NCBI GenBank assembly: GCA_021162505.1
Contig: JAGGYO010000139.1
Span: forward strand, 1 to 34,210
From: a bacterium
Lineage (GTDB): Bacteria; AUK180
DNA: 34,210 nucleotides
Direction of reading: 5' to 3'
In this document: in pieces, positions 23,400-32,653 of the stretch
Layout: each line of letters opens with the position of its first letter
How positions within the stretch are numbered: position 1 is the first letter of the stretch
Translations under genes and position numbers: made by a program
The notes under the pieces: generated by a model
What the model saw: only the letters and a program-made list of their open reading frames with translations
Told to the model about the DNA's origin: nothing
Database searches by the model: none

Positions 23400-24396
23400 A
23401 CGCTCATATTCCGAGATAAGAAAAGACCCTGTTATGGGCCGTTGGGTAATAATAAACAAAGATCCCGGATATATACCTGATCTCAATGAAAAAATAGTTA
23501 GACCGGAAAAAAAAGATAATTGTCCTTTTTGTGCAGGTAATGAGACAATGACCCCCGAGGAGATCATTTCTATTTCGCTAAATGACCATGACCCGTGGTC
23601 AATAAGAATAGTTCCCAATAAATATCCGGCATTGAACGGGAATCAAAACCTTAGTAAGGAAGGTATAGGTATTTTTGACAAAATGACCGGCTATGGTTTT
23701 CATGAGGTGGTGATTGAAAGCCCTCAGCATAAAAACAGTTTATCCGATCTATCAAAGGAGCATGTTTTCAATATCTTTAGGATCATTAAGAAAAGGATAT
23801 TAGAATTAAAGGACCAAAAAGATATTAAATATATTCTTGTTTTTAAGAACGAAGGCAGCTCCGCCGGAGCATCCATTGAGCACTCACATTTACAATTAAT
23901 AGGTACTCCAATTGTTCCTAAAAGGGTCCAGGAAGAATTAGATGGCTCAAAATTTTACTATGATTATAAGAAAAGATGCATATTTTGCGATATTTTAAAG
24001 GAAGAACATGGTTCAAAGGGTGAGCGAATTATTTATGAAAATGAGAATATGATCTCTATCTCACCTTATGCTGCAAGATTTCCCTTCGAGACCTGGATCC
24101 TTCCCAAATCGCATGCTTCCCATTTTGAAAACTCTTCTGATGAAATTTTAATGGACCTATCTGAAGTCTTACTGTTTTATTTAAAAGCGTTGGATAAAAA
24201 TCTTATAAATCCGCATTATAATATGATCCTTCACAATAGTCCTGTGAAAGAAGGGACGGAAAAACATTACCATTGGCATATTGAAATAATTCCAAAGATC
24301 AAAAAGATCGCAGGTTTTGAATGGGGAACGGGATTTTATATTAACCCCATCTCACCTGAAGACTGCACAAATGTCTTGAAAAGGAGAAGTGAATGA
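23392..24396 (+). CDS. galT: Galactose-1-phosphate uridylyltransferase family protein
   Basis: A 334-residue HIT-superfamily nucleotidyltransferase. The first zinc site CPFC is at C44/C47. The active-site strand SIEHSHLQLIGTPIVP places H164-S-H166-L-Q168 where GalT has HPHxQ with H166 as the nucleophile. A second CIFC lies at C196/C199 and HYHWHIEIIP at 292-299. The GalT reaction exchanges UMP between UDP-glucose and galactose-1-phosphate. Some relatives of this HSH type act as ADP-glucose phosphorylases; with glgA directly downstream (ATGA overlap) a role in glycogen nucleotide sugars is possible. The family is certain, the exact substrate is not. Confidence 0.85.
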   Translation: MDERSYSEIRKDPVMGRWVIINKDPGYIPDLNEKIVRPEKKDNCPFCAGNETMTPEEIISISLNDHDPWSIRIVPNKYPALNGNQNLSKEGIGIFDKMTGYGFHEVVIESPQHKNSLSDLSKEHVFNIFRIIKKRILELKDQKDIKYILVFKNEGSSAGASIEHSHLQLIGTPIVPKRVQEELDGSKFYYDYKKRCIFCDILKEEHGSKGERIIYENENMISISPYAARFPFETWILPKSHASHFENSSDEILMDLSEVLLFYLKALDKNLINPHYNMILHNSPVKEGTEKHYHWHIEIIPKIKKIAGFEWGTGFYINPISPEDCTNVLKRRSE

Positions 24397-25862
24397 GGAT
24401 ACTTCACATTGCATCCGAAATCGAACCATTTATAAAGACCGGAGGATTAGCAGATGTATTGGGTTCTCTCCCGAAAGCATTAAAACAGTTAAAAAACGAA
24501 ATATATATTGCTCTCCCTTTTTATAAAGATCTTATCAACGAAAATTTGAAGCATAGGGGATTAAAATCAAAATTAAAGAAGATCAAGACCATTGATATTA
24601 AAATTTCCCTGAACAATAAGGAATTAAAAGGTCGTGTCCATTTTTGTAAATTTCAGGGGATAAATGTTTTTTTTGTTGAGAACAATGAATTTTTCAATAG
24701 GAAAAACCTATATACCCATATAATAGAAGAGGATGGTGAGGTAAAAGTTGCAGATTATGATGATAATTTATTGCGATTTTCGTTCTTTGCCCATTCCATA
24801 TTCTCCATAATTAAAATTTTTAAACTTGATCTTAATATAGTCCATTGCCATGACTGGCAAGCTGCACTTGTTCCCATACTGGCAAAAAATAATTATAAAT
24901 ATTTGATAAATGATAAAACCAATTTTATCTTTACCATTCATAATTTAGCTTATCAGGGAATATTTCCCAAAGAGCAATGGGCATATACAAAATTACCATG
25001 GAAATTATTCTCAATGGAAGATCTTGAATTTTGGGGAGATATAAACCTAATAAAAGGTGCCGTTAAATACTCTGATATCATTACCACTGTTTCCCCAACC
25101 TATGCAAAAGAGATACAGACCAAGGAATATGGCTTCGGACTAGATGGTTTTCTATCTCAGTATTCGCATCATTTACATGGTGTATTGAATGGTATTGATG
25201 TTGAATATTGGAATCCCAAAACGGATACTTTTATTTCCAATTATAACTATGATCTAAATGATACATCAAATAAGCTTATGCTTAAAATGGAGTTTTCCAA
25301 AAAGTACTTCAAACAGAATGCCTTGCCTCTAATTGGCATGGTAAGTCGTTTAACTGAACAAAAAGGGATACAATTTATTCTTGAAGACATGGATAAGATA
25401 ATGGAACTTCCTATAAATTTAATAATCTTGGGAAGTGGGAATAAAAATTTTGAAAATTCATTAAAATCATATGAAAAAAAGTATGCTGATAATTTTCATT
25501 TTGAAAATGGATATAATGAATCATTAGCCCATAATATTTATGGTGCCAGCGATTTCTTTTTTATGCCTTCTGTCTTTGAACCCTGCGGTCTTGGGCAAAT
25601 GATCGCGATGAGATATGGGAGCATACCTATTGTAAGAGAAACCGGCGGTTTGAAGGATAGTATAGTTCCCATAGAAGGGAACGCCGGCACGGGGATCGTA
25701 TTTAAAGAAAACTCATCGAAGGGAATATACAAAGCAATTAACAGTATATTTAATATGGATGATAAAAAGAGTATTATGAATAATTGTATGAAGATCAACC
25801 TATCGTGGAGAGCTTCTGCGAGAGAATATATGAAAATTTATGAGAGAGGAAAAGACCTATGA
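24393..25862 (+). CDS. glgA: Glycogen (starch) synthase, GT5 family
   Basis: A 489-residue glycosyltransferase of normal length. The N-terminal K15-TGGL motif (IKTGGLADVLGSLPKAL) binds ADP-glucose. HCHDWQAAL and HNLAYQGIFP are family marks, and the C-terminal PSVFEPCGLGQMIAMRYG holds the E-x7-E catalytic signature. It extends alpha-1,4-glucan chains. No branching enzyme or glgC lies in the window. It overlaps the GalT-family gene and bamA by 4 bp each. Confidence 0.95.
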   Translation: MRILHIASEIEPFIKTGGLADVLGSLPKALKQLKNEIYIALPFYKDLINENLKHRGLKSKLKKIKTIDIKISLNNKELKGRVHFCKFQGINVFFVENNEFFNRKNLYTHIIEEDGEVKVADYDDNLLRFSFFAHSIFSIIKIFKLDLNIVHCHDWQAALVPILAKNNYKYLINDKTNFIFTIHNLAYQGIFPKEQWAYTKLPWKLFSMEDLEFWGDINLIKGAVKYSDIITTVSPTYAKEIQTKEYGFGLDGFLSQYSHHLHGVLNGIDVEYWNPKTDTFISNYNYDLNDTSNKLMLKMEFSKKYFKQNALPLIGMVSRLTEQKGIQFILEDMDKIMELPINLIILGSGNKNFENSLKSYEKKYADNFHFENGYNESLAHNIYGASDFFFMPSVFEPCGLGQMIAMRYGSIPIVRETGGLKDSIVPIEGNAGTGIVFKENSSKGIYKAINSIFNMDDKKSIMNNCMKINLSWRASAREYMKIYERGKDL

Positions 25863-28465
25863 AAAAAATAATGTTATTATTAATTGCAGTTTTTATTATT
25901 GTAAGCGGTTTCGCTGTTGATTTTGAGAAATATGAGGGTAAATATATCGAGAAGGTCATTCTGACCCACGATAAAAATTTATCAAATATAGATAATGATC
26001 TTACAATGATTCTAAGGGTTGAAGAAGGAACCACTTTTTCCATAAAGAATCTGAACGATGATATTAAGGATCTCTGGGATCTGGGTTACTTTAATAATAT
26101 AAAAGCAGAAGCTGACTGGGGAAAAGTGGGGCTTATAATTAAATTTGTCTTTGAAGATAAATACACATTGAAAAATGTATTATTTTCAGGTAATGACTCT
26201 TTTTCAGATAAAAAATTATTAAAAAAAGGGGAAATTTCAGATGAAAAGGGAAATTTGCCTCCCTATTATGACGAGTATTTCGCTTTGAGCGGATTAAAAC
26301 AATTAGTAAAATATTATCATAAAAAGGGATTTTTAAATGTCAAGATCAATTATTCTATTGAAAAACTTGAAGACAATAAAGTAAACTTGAAATATGAGAT
26401 AAAAGAGAACAATAAATTTTATATATCTCGGATCGAATTGGAAGGGAATGAAAATTTTAAAACGGCAAAACTTATAAAAATTTTAAAGATACACAAAAGA
26501 ACTATCATAAATCGTGGCTATTTTGATGAAAAGAATGTTGATAATGGTTTGAACAATTTAAGGGCATTTTACAAGGATAATGGTTATATTTCGGTGAAAG
26601 TTCTCCTGAAATCTACCGAGAAAGTGGACAATCATATTAAGATCGTCATAGGGATCGAAGAAGGTAAACCATTTAATTTCGGTGATGTCAATATCAGTTA
26701 TGCCAAGGACCAGATAAAACCTGTTATTAAAGTTAATAAATTAAATAATGCTGTTATCAATTACACCGGCAAACCCTATTCTGAAAACCTGTTAATGGAA
26801 ATAATCCAGAAGATCAGAAGCGGATTCACTAATATCGGATATCTATCCGTTGTGCTCAATAGTAAAAAAATATATGATCTTAAAAATAATAAGATCAATC
26901 TTATTATAAATATTGAGCAAGGTGAACAATTTTTCGTAAATTCAATTTCCATTAAACCATTGAACAAAGAAAAGATGAAGACAAAGGACTGGGTATTATT
27001 AAGGGAAATGTTTATAAAGGAAAAAGATCCATTCTCAGTAAAACTTCTACAAGAAACACAAAAACGACTTTTTAATTTGAACTATTTTGAGAACATTTAT
27101 CCCATCTATACGGAGATCCCAGGAACAAATAAGCTTGATATAATATGGTATGCACAAGAAAAACCCACGGGCAAAGCGCAAATAGGTGGTGGGTATTCCA
27201 ATGAGGAAAAATTTATCGGATTCGTTGAGATCGGGGAAGAGAACTTCATGGGCTATGGATATAAATTGAATTTTAAATATGAGCATAGTAAATATAAGGA
27301 TGATTTTAATTTGAGTTTTACTGATCCGTGGTTCTTGAATCCTTGGGTATTAAAAAAGCAATTGGCTTTTTCTATAAATGTTTACAAGACCTCGTTTGAT
27401 AGATATGAGTTATTCTATAAAGAGTATAAAAACGGTATTTCCCTGCGTCTGGGAAAAAATTTCTGGAGATACTATCAATTCAGTTTTGAAATAAAGCATG
27501 ATGAGATCCGTTTATCCGTCGATGATGAAAACAAATATGCTGCCCCTCAGGATGTTCTGAATAATCTGGGATGGAATGTTACCAATTCACTATCATTGGC
27601 TCTAATAAGAGATCACCGTGATTATTTCTTTAATCCGCAAAAAGGTACTAAATTTAGTTTTAATACAACATTTGCAGGAAATTTCTTGGGAGTTGGGAAT
27701 GATAAATGGATAGGTCTTGGAGGAAATGCTCACTATGTTAAAATGGTAACACAAGGGGAGTATTATTTACCTACATTTTGGAAATTCATCTTGGGAATGA
27801 GAATGAAGTTCGGATATATTTTAGGCACATCAAACCAACCTGTTCCGCCAATTTATGAAAGATTTTTTATTGGTGGTGATTATTCCGTAAGAGGTTATGA
27901 AGATAGAAGTATAGGATATACCGAATTATCTTATGCAAGGGAGAATTGGAAATGGGAGTATGCTAATTTTTCTACTATTTCCGGAAGATGGGTCATTATT
28001 AATCCCAATACAGGTGATTGGATAGACCCTTACTCCGGTATAATAATAGATAAGACCACCGGAAAAGAACAATACAGTTCGGTAAATGGAGGAAGATATC
28101 CTTCCTATGGTGTATCATATTATCCGACAGGTGGTACAAAAATATTCAATTTTAATATGGAATATAAATTTCCCATATATCAAAAACTATGGGGAGCGTT
28201 CTTTTATGATGCAGGGAATATTTGGAGTGATATTTATAGAGATACCAATGGTGACGGTGTTGTAGAAAAAGTTTATAGTGAACCTTTTTCAATAAATAAT
28301 TTTAAATTAGCACAATCTGTAGGTTTTGGCATAAGACTTGAAGTACCTATGCTGGGAGTTATTAGGGTGGACTATGGTTTCGGACTTTCCCACCCCACTA
28401 ATTCTGAGGTTGGAAAAAACTTTTCTAATACAAAATTACACTTTACTATTGGTAATGTGTTCTAA
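25859..28465 (+). CDS. bamA: Outer membrane protein assembly factor BamA
   Basis: An 868-residue Omp85 protein. A signal peptide (cut after A19, MKKIMLLLIAVFIIVSGFA) is followed by five POTRA-like domains (about 28-435) and a C-terminal 16-strand barrel. The conserved loop 6 motif reads V677-RGY. About 80 residues separate it from the next strand (GGTKIFNFNMEYKFPI), so loop 6 carries a long insertion with NPNTGDWIDPYSG. The chain ends in phenylalanine (FTIGNVF), the usual Bam recognition end. BamA folds and inserts barrel proteins in the outer membrane. It starts inside the glgA stop (ATGA) and lies 17 bp before skp. Confidence 0.95.
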   Translation: MKKIMLLLIAVFIIVSGFAVDFEKYEGKYIEKVILTHDKNLSNIDNDLTMILRVEEGTTFSIKNLNDDIKDLWDLGYFNNIKAEADWGKVGLIIKFVFEDKYTLKNVLFSGNDSFSDKKLLKKGEISDEKGNLPPYYDEYFALSGLKQLVKYYHKKGFLNVKINYSIEKLEDNKVNLKYEIKENNKFYISRIELEGNENFKTAKLIKILKIHKRTIINRGYFDEKNVDNGLNNLRAFYKDNGYISVKVLLKSTEKVDNHIKIVIGIEEGKPFNFGDVNISYAKDQIKPVIKVNKLNNAVINYTGKPYSENLLMEIIQKIRSGFTNIGYLSVVLNSKKIYDLKNNKINLIINIEQGEQFFVNSISIKPLNKEKMKTKDWVLLREMFIKEKDPFSVKLLQETQKRLFNLNYFENIYPIYTEIPGTNKLDIIWYAQEKPTGKAQIGGGYSNEEKFIGFVEIGEENFMGYGYKLNFKYEHSKYKDDFNLSFTDPWFLNPWVLKKQLAFSINVYKTSFDRYELFYKEYKNGISLRLGKNFWRYYQFSFEIKHDEIRLSVDDENKYAAPQDVLNNLGWNVTNSLSLALIRDHRDYFFNPQKGTKFSFNTTFAGNFLGVGNDKWIGLGGNAHYVKMVTQGEYYLPTFWKFILGMRMKFGYILGTSNQPVPPIYERFFIGGDYSVRGYEDRSIGYTELSYARENWKWEYANFSTISGRWVIINPNTGDWIDPYSGIIIDKTTGKEQYSSVNGGRYPSYGVSYYPTGGTKIFNFNMEYKFPIYQKLWGAFFYDAGNIWSDIYRDTNGDGVVEKVYSEPFSINNFKLAQSVGFGIRLEVPMLGVIRVDYGFGLSHPTNSEVGKNFSNTKLHFTIGNVF

Positions 28466-28482
28466 TAAAAATGGAGGCGCTT

Positions 28483-29022
28483 ATGAAAAAGAGCTTTATT
28501 ACGATCTTGGTTTTGTTTTTTGTTGCAGGTATTTTTGCCACGGAAATCGGTTATGTTGATGCAATGACAGTATTCCAAAATACTCAAGAATTCCAGCAGG
28601 AATACACTAAGTTACAGGATTTTTTTAAAAATAAACAAGCAAGTATTGATGCTAAAAAGACCCAAATGCAGAATGAAATGCAGGCTTTGCAGAATCAATC
28701 CGAATTAATGGACAAAACGAAAAAAGAAGAAAAGCAACAAGAACTGCAGACAAAATATAATAATCTTATGCAAGAATACAATTCTGCACAACAGGAATTG
28801 AACCAGAAACAACAAACAATCATGGGAAAATTTCAAGCGAAATTAGCAGAAGCAGTCAGAAAGATAGCCGCAAGAGAAGGTTATGATATGGTGGTCTTAA
28901 AGGATGCTGTAATCTACGCAAATGTCGGTAATGATCTCACACCAATGGTTATTAAGGAAATGAATAAGGGTGTAGCTACATCTAATAAAACCTCAAAAAG
29001 TAAAAAGAAAAAAGGTAAATGA
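28483..29022 (+). CDS. skp: Periplasmic chaperone Skp/OmpH
   Basis: A 179-residue protein starting at ATG 28483. An in-frame ATG at 28471 is rejected because ATGGAGG there contains the GGAGG site for 28483. A signal peptide (MKKSFITILVLFFVAGIFA) is followed by IGYVDAMTVFQNTQEFQ, the Skp core start, and a long coiled coil (about 40-120) that forms the tentacles of the jellyfish-shaped trimer. A basic tail (KTSKSKKKKGK) ends the chain. Skp carries unfolded outer-membrane proteins to BamA, encoded just upstream. The stop overlaps lpxD by 4 bp. Confidence 0.92.
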   Translation: MKKSFITILVLFFVAGIFATEIGYVDAMTVFQNTQEFQQEYTKLQDFFKNKQASIDAKKTQMQNEMQALQNQSELMDKTKKEEKQQELQTKYNNLMQEYNSAQQELNQKQQTIMGKFQAKLAEAVRKIAAREGYDMVVLKDAVIYANVGNDLTPMVIKEMNKGVATSNKTSKSKKKKGK

Positions 29023-30041
29023 GCTATACCGTATCCCAAATTGTTTCTCACTTAGGTGGGCAGGTTCTTGGGGATATGGAAAGAGAAGTTTTATTCCCCA
29101 GAAATATAACGGATACTATTGAGGGTTCAATTACTTTTCTTGAGAATAGTATCTACAAAAAGTACCTCACTTCGCTTAAAAATGTAACTATCATTTTAAA
29201 GGGAGAGGATCATTCAGAGGGTTTGGAAAAAGATAATTCAATAATATTGACGGATTCACCTCAATTATACTACGGTAAATTACTTACTTTATTTGCTGAA
29301 AAAGATGAACCGGCACCTTTTATTTCCCCTCAATCGTATATTGATGAAAGCGTTAAATTGGGAAAAAATATTACTATTTATCCATTTGTTTTTATTGGTA
29401 AAAACTCTACTATTGGAGACAATGTTAAAATATATCCAAATGTGACCATACTTGCCAATTCGATTATCGGGAATAACACTCTCGTTTCATCAAATGTAAA
29501 GATATTTAAAAATACTAAAATAGGTAAAAATTGTTATATTGATCAAGGGGCTAGTATTGGCAGCAGAGGTTTTGGATTTCCAAAGGATAAAACCGGTCAC
29601 ACTAATGAGATCCCGCAAATAGGAAATGTCATTCTCGGAGACAATGTCTATATTGGCGCGAATACGACTATCGACAGAGCCACAGTAGAATCAACCTATA
29701 TTGGTGATAATACCAAAATCGATAATTTAGTCCAGATCGCGCATAATGTAAGGATTGGAAAAGAGTGTTTGGTAATTTCACAAAGTGGAATTGCGGGTTC
29801 AACGGAATTAGAGGATAATGTTATCATTGCGGCACAAGCAGGAATTGTCGGACATCTAAAACTTCAAAAAGGGAGTATTGTGGGTGCACAAAGTGGCTTA
29901 ACAAAAAGTATTCCTCCCGGTGAAATGTGGTCCGGATCACCTGCTCGTCCACATTTTGATGAGCTAAGGAAGGAGGCAATAATGAACAAATTACCTAAAT
30001 TATATAAAATGTTAATGGAGGTGTTACATGGAAAAAAATGA
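29019..30041 (+). CDS. lpxD: UDP-3-O-acylglucosamine N-acyltransferase LpxD
   Basis: A 340-residue left-handed beta-helix acyltransferase of normal length. An N-terminal uridine-binding domain (about 1-100) precedes many hexapeptide repeats (for example IGKNSTIGDNVKIYPNVTIL). The catalytic histidine is H242 in LVQIAHNVRIG. GSRGFGFPKD is typical of LpxD. It adds the second fatty acid to UDP-GlcN in lipid A synthesis. The start overlaps skp (ATGA), and fabZ begins 14 bp before its stop. Confidence 0.96.
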   Translation: MSYTVSQIVSHLGGQVLGDMEREVLFPRNITDTIEGSITFLENSIYKKYLTSLKNVTIILKGEDHSEGLEKDNSIILTDSPQLYYGKLLTLFAEKDEPAPFISPQSYIDESVKLGKNITIYPFVFIGKNSTIGDNVKIYPNVTILANSIIGNNTLVSSNVKIFKNTKIGKNCYIDQGASIGSRGFGFPKDKTGHTNEIPQIGNVILGDNVYIGANTTIDRATVESTYIGDNTKIDNLVQIAHNVRIGKECLVISQSGIAGSTELEDNVIIAAQAGIVGHLKLQKGSIVGAQSGLTKSIPPGEMWSGSPARPHFDELRKEAIMNKLPKLYKMLMEVLHGKK

Positions 30042-30501
30042 AGGGATTGATATTCAAGGTATTTTAGAGCGAATACCCCATAGAATTCCATTTATTATGG
30101 TGGATAGGGTCGAAAAAATTTGGGATAAAAATATTGTGGCATATAAAAATGTTACCATAAATGAATGGTTCTTCCAAGGTCATTTCCCAACACATCCCGT
30201 AATGCCAGGTGTTTTAGTTGTTGAAGGAATGGCACAAGCCGCAGCTATTTTAATGGTAGAAAAATATAATCTTCCGCATGAAATGCTAATGTTTTTTATG
30301 ACTATTGATAAGGTTAAATTTAGACAACAGGTTGTACCGGGTGATAAACTTGTTTATGAAGTTGAGATAAAACATTTTTCAAAAGATCCCTATATGGCAA
30401 GAGGAAAACTTATTGGAAAGGCACTTGTTGATGGAAAAGTCGTTGCCCAAGCTGAAATGGGAGCTCTTGGTCGTACCCCTGAAATTAATAATGCCAAATA
30501 A
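30028..30501 (+). CDS. fabZ: 3-hydroxyacyl-[ACP] dehydratase FabZ
   Basis: A 157-residue hot-dog-fold enzyme. ILERIPHRIPFIMVDRVEKI and FFQGHFPTHPVMPGVLVVEG carry the active-site H52 and E66. It dehydrates 3-hydroxyacyl-ACP in fatty-acid elongation and competes with LpxA/LpxD for the same substrate, which explains their common operon. Its ATG (30028) lies in the end of lpxD with GGAGG upstream (30017-30021), and its 3' end overlaps lpxA by 11 bp. It is not fused to LpxC, unlike some Bacteroidota. Confidence 0.96.
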   Translation: MEKNEGIDIQGILERIPHRIPFIMVDRVEKIWDKNIVAYKNVTINEWFFQGHFPTHPVMPGVLVVEGMAQAAAILMVEKYNLPHEMLMFFMTIDKVKFRQQVVPGDKLVYEVEIKHFSKDPYMARGKLIGKALVDGKVVAQAEMGALGRTPEINNAK

Positions 30502-31270
30502 TATCCATAAAACTGCAATTGTCTCACCCAAAGCAATATTAGAAGATAATATTTTTATAGGTCCGTATGCTTTTATCGGGGAAGATATTCATCTTGCAAA
30601 CGGTGTGAAGATAATGCATCATGCTTCAGTATACAAGAATACCACTATTGGAGAAGGTTCAATAATCTATCCATTTGCATCACTTGGTACAGCGCCCCAG
30701 GATCTGAAATATGCAGGCGAGACAGCATACTTGGAAATAGGTAAAAATACCACTATCAGAGAGTATTGCGATATTAATTATGCCACCGGTGAGGGCGAAA
30801 AAACCATAATTGGTAATAATAACCTTTTAATGGCATATGTTCATGTTGCGCATAATTGTATCATAGGTAATAATACTGTTTTAGCTAATGTTGCACAACT
30901 TGGCGGGCATGTTATTATTGAAGATCATGCCATCATAGGTGGTGTTGTGGGCATACATCAATTCTGCAGGATTGGAAAATATGCTTTGGTCGGTGCTTCT
31001 GCATTAGTACATAAAGATATTGTCCCTTATGCTCTTATAGATAGCAAGGGCGAAAAGGTTAGAGCGTTCAATATTATCGGCTTAAAAAGACATAATTTTA
31101 CAAATGAAGAGATCGATCTTGTAAAATCACTTTATAGGATCATGTTCCACTCACATTTAAATACAACACAAGCATTGAGCCGCGTGAAGGATGAGCTTGA
31201 TATTAATAATGAAATAATTTCGTATTTCATTAATTTCGTGGAATCATCTAAAAGGGGAATATTAGGGTAA
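30491..31270 (+). CDS. lpxA: UDP-N-acetylglucosamine acyltransferase LpxA
   Basis: A 259-residue hexapeptide-repeat enzyme; the start at ATG 30491 (MPNNIHKTAIV) gives the normal length, while a longer frame from 30413 only adds fabZ shadow sequence. The catalytic histidine is H121 in VHVAHNCIIG. GIHQFCRIGKYALVG and the C-terminal helical domain (NFTNEEIDLVKSLYR) complete the family. It performs the first lipid A step, adding 3-hydroxyacyl to UDP-GlcNAc. The gene ends directly against cysS. lpxB, which often follows, is not here. Confidence 0.96.
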   Translation: MPNNIHKTAIVSPKAILEDNIFIGPYAFIGEDIHLANGVKIMHHASVYKNTTIGEGSIIYPFASLGTAPQDLKYAGETAYLEIGKNTTIREYCDINYATGEGEKTIIGNNNLLMAYVHVAHNCIIGNNTVLANVAQLGGHVIIEDHAIIGGVVGIHQFCRIGKYALVGASALVHKDIVPYALIDSKGEKVRAFNIIGLKRHNFTNEEIDLVKSLYRIMFHSHLNTTQALSRVKDELDINNEIISYFINFVESSKRGILG

Positions 31271-32653
31271 ATGGAAGTTAAAATTTACAATACATTAACG
31301 GAGAAAGTAGAAGAAATCAAACCAATTGAAGATAACTTGATAAAGATGTATTCCTGCGGTCCTACGGTCTATGATTTTGCTCATATTGGCAATTTAAGAT
31401 ACTTTGTTTTTGTAGATCTACTAAAAAGAACACTTTTAAAAGCAGGATATAAGGTCTTTCAGGTTATGAACATTACGGATATTGATGATAAAATTATTCA
31501 GAGGGCAAATGAGAGGAAGATCGATTATAAGGAACTCGCAAAGACCTATGAAAAATATTTCTTTGATGATATAAAGAAATTAAAAATATTAATGCCGGAA
31601 AAAACGCCTCATGCAACGGAAGAGATCCCCACAATGGTAGAAATTATTTCCAAATTATTAAAATCCGGCATCGCTTATAAAAAAGCAGGTTCGGTCTATT
31701 ATAATATTGGAAAATATGCAGAATACGGTAAACTTTCAAAGCTTGATAGAAGAGAACTGAGACCCGGAGCAAGTGTCGATATTGACTCTTATGAAAAGGA
31801 TAATTCAGGGGATTTTGTGCTTTGGAAAGGTAAAAAGGAAAATGAACCGTTCTTTGAAACGGATTTTGGTGTTGGCCGACCCGGTTGGCATATAGAATGT
31901 TCTGCCATGAGTTATAGATATCTTGGGGAACAATTCGATATACATACAGGAGGAGTAGATCTTATCTTCCCTCATCATGAAAATGAAATTGCTCAATCGG
32001 AGATGTTCTGCGGGCATAAGACCGTAAATTATTGGGTACATTCGGAACATCTTCTTGTAGATGGAAAGAAAATGTCTAAGTCATTGGGTAACTTTTATAC
32101 CTTGAAGGACTTGCAGGAAAAGGGCTTTCCCCTCAATGCAGTAAGGTTATTGTTTCTCTCTGCACATTATAAGACACAATTAAATTTCACAATAAAAGGT
32201 TTAAAGGCATCCGAGAACACTATTAAGAACATAAACGAGTTCATTCAACGCCTCTATAGCTCGGGAGACGGAAAAAAGGATATAAGCGAGAGTATCGCTC
32301 ACCTTAAAGAGGAGTTCTTTACACATCTTTTTAACAATATAGATATCGTCAAATCGCTTGCAAGAATGCATGATATTGTTAATTTGGCAAATAAAACTGA
32401 GCTGGATAATTTGACAAGGTCGAGTAAATCAAAAATATTAGATGCTTTTAAAGAATTCAATGAAATTCTTCTGGTCTTTAATTTGGAAAAGAGTGAAATT
32501 ATACCACAAGAAATTAGATCATTAGCGGAAGAAAGATGGAATGCAAGGCAGGATAGGGATTTTGAAAGAGCGGACGACATAAGGAATAAACTTACGGCAT
32601 TGGGTTATATAATTGAAGATAAAAAGGACGATTTTATCATAAGGAAAAAATAA
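31271..32653 (+). CDS. cysS: Cysteinyl-tRNA synthetase
   Basis: A 460-residue class I synthetase of normal length. The HIGH-type motif is YDFAHIGNLR (H38-I-G-N41), with zinc ligands C29 (YSCGPTVYD), another cysteine in HIECSAMS and HHENEIAQSE. The KMSKS loop is intact (267-271, KMSKSLGNF). DALR-type helical domain follows. It charges tRNA-Cys. The ATG begins right after the lpxA stop, with no clear ribosome binding site beyond TTAGGG, so translation is likely coupled. Confidence 0.97.
   Translation: MEVKIYNTLTEKVEEIKPIEDNLIKMYSCGPTVYDFAHIGNLRYFVFVDLLKRTLLKAGYKVFQVMNITDIDDKIIQRANERKIDYKELAKTYEKYFFDDIKKLKILMPEKTPHATEEIPTMVEIISKLLKSGIAYKKAGSVYYNIGKYAEYGKLSKLDRRELRPGASVDIDSYEKDNSGDFVLWKGKKENEPFFETDFGVGRPGWHIECSAMSYRYLGEQFDIHTGGVDLIFPHHENEIAQSEMFCGHKTVNYWVHSEHLLVDGKKMSKSLGNFYTLKDLQEKGFPLNAVRLLFLSAHYKTQLNFTIKGLKASENTIKNINEFIQRLYSSGDGKKDISESIAHLKEEFFTHLFNNIDIVKSLARMHDIVNLANKTELDNLTRSSKSKILDAFKEFNEILLVFNLEKSEIIPQEIRSLAEERWNARQDRDFERADDIRNKLTALGYIIEDKKDDFIIRKK

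Noticed and set aside
30413..30490. Longer N-terminus for lpxA
   Set aside because: These codons overlap fabZ in another frame and do not match LpxA; the start at 30491 gives the usual length.
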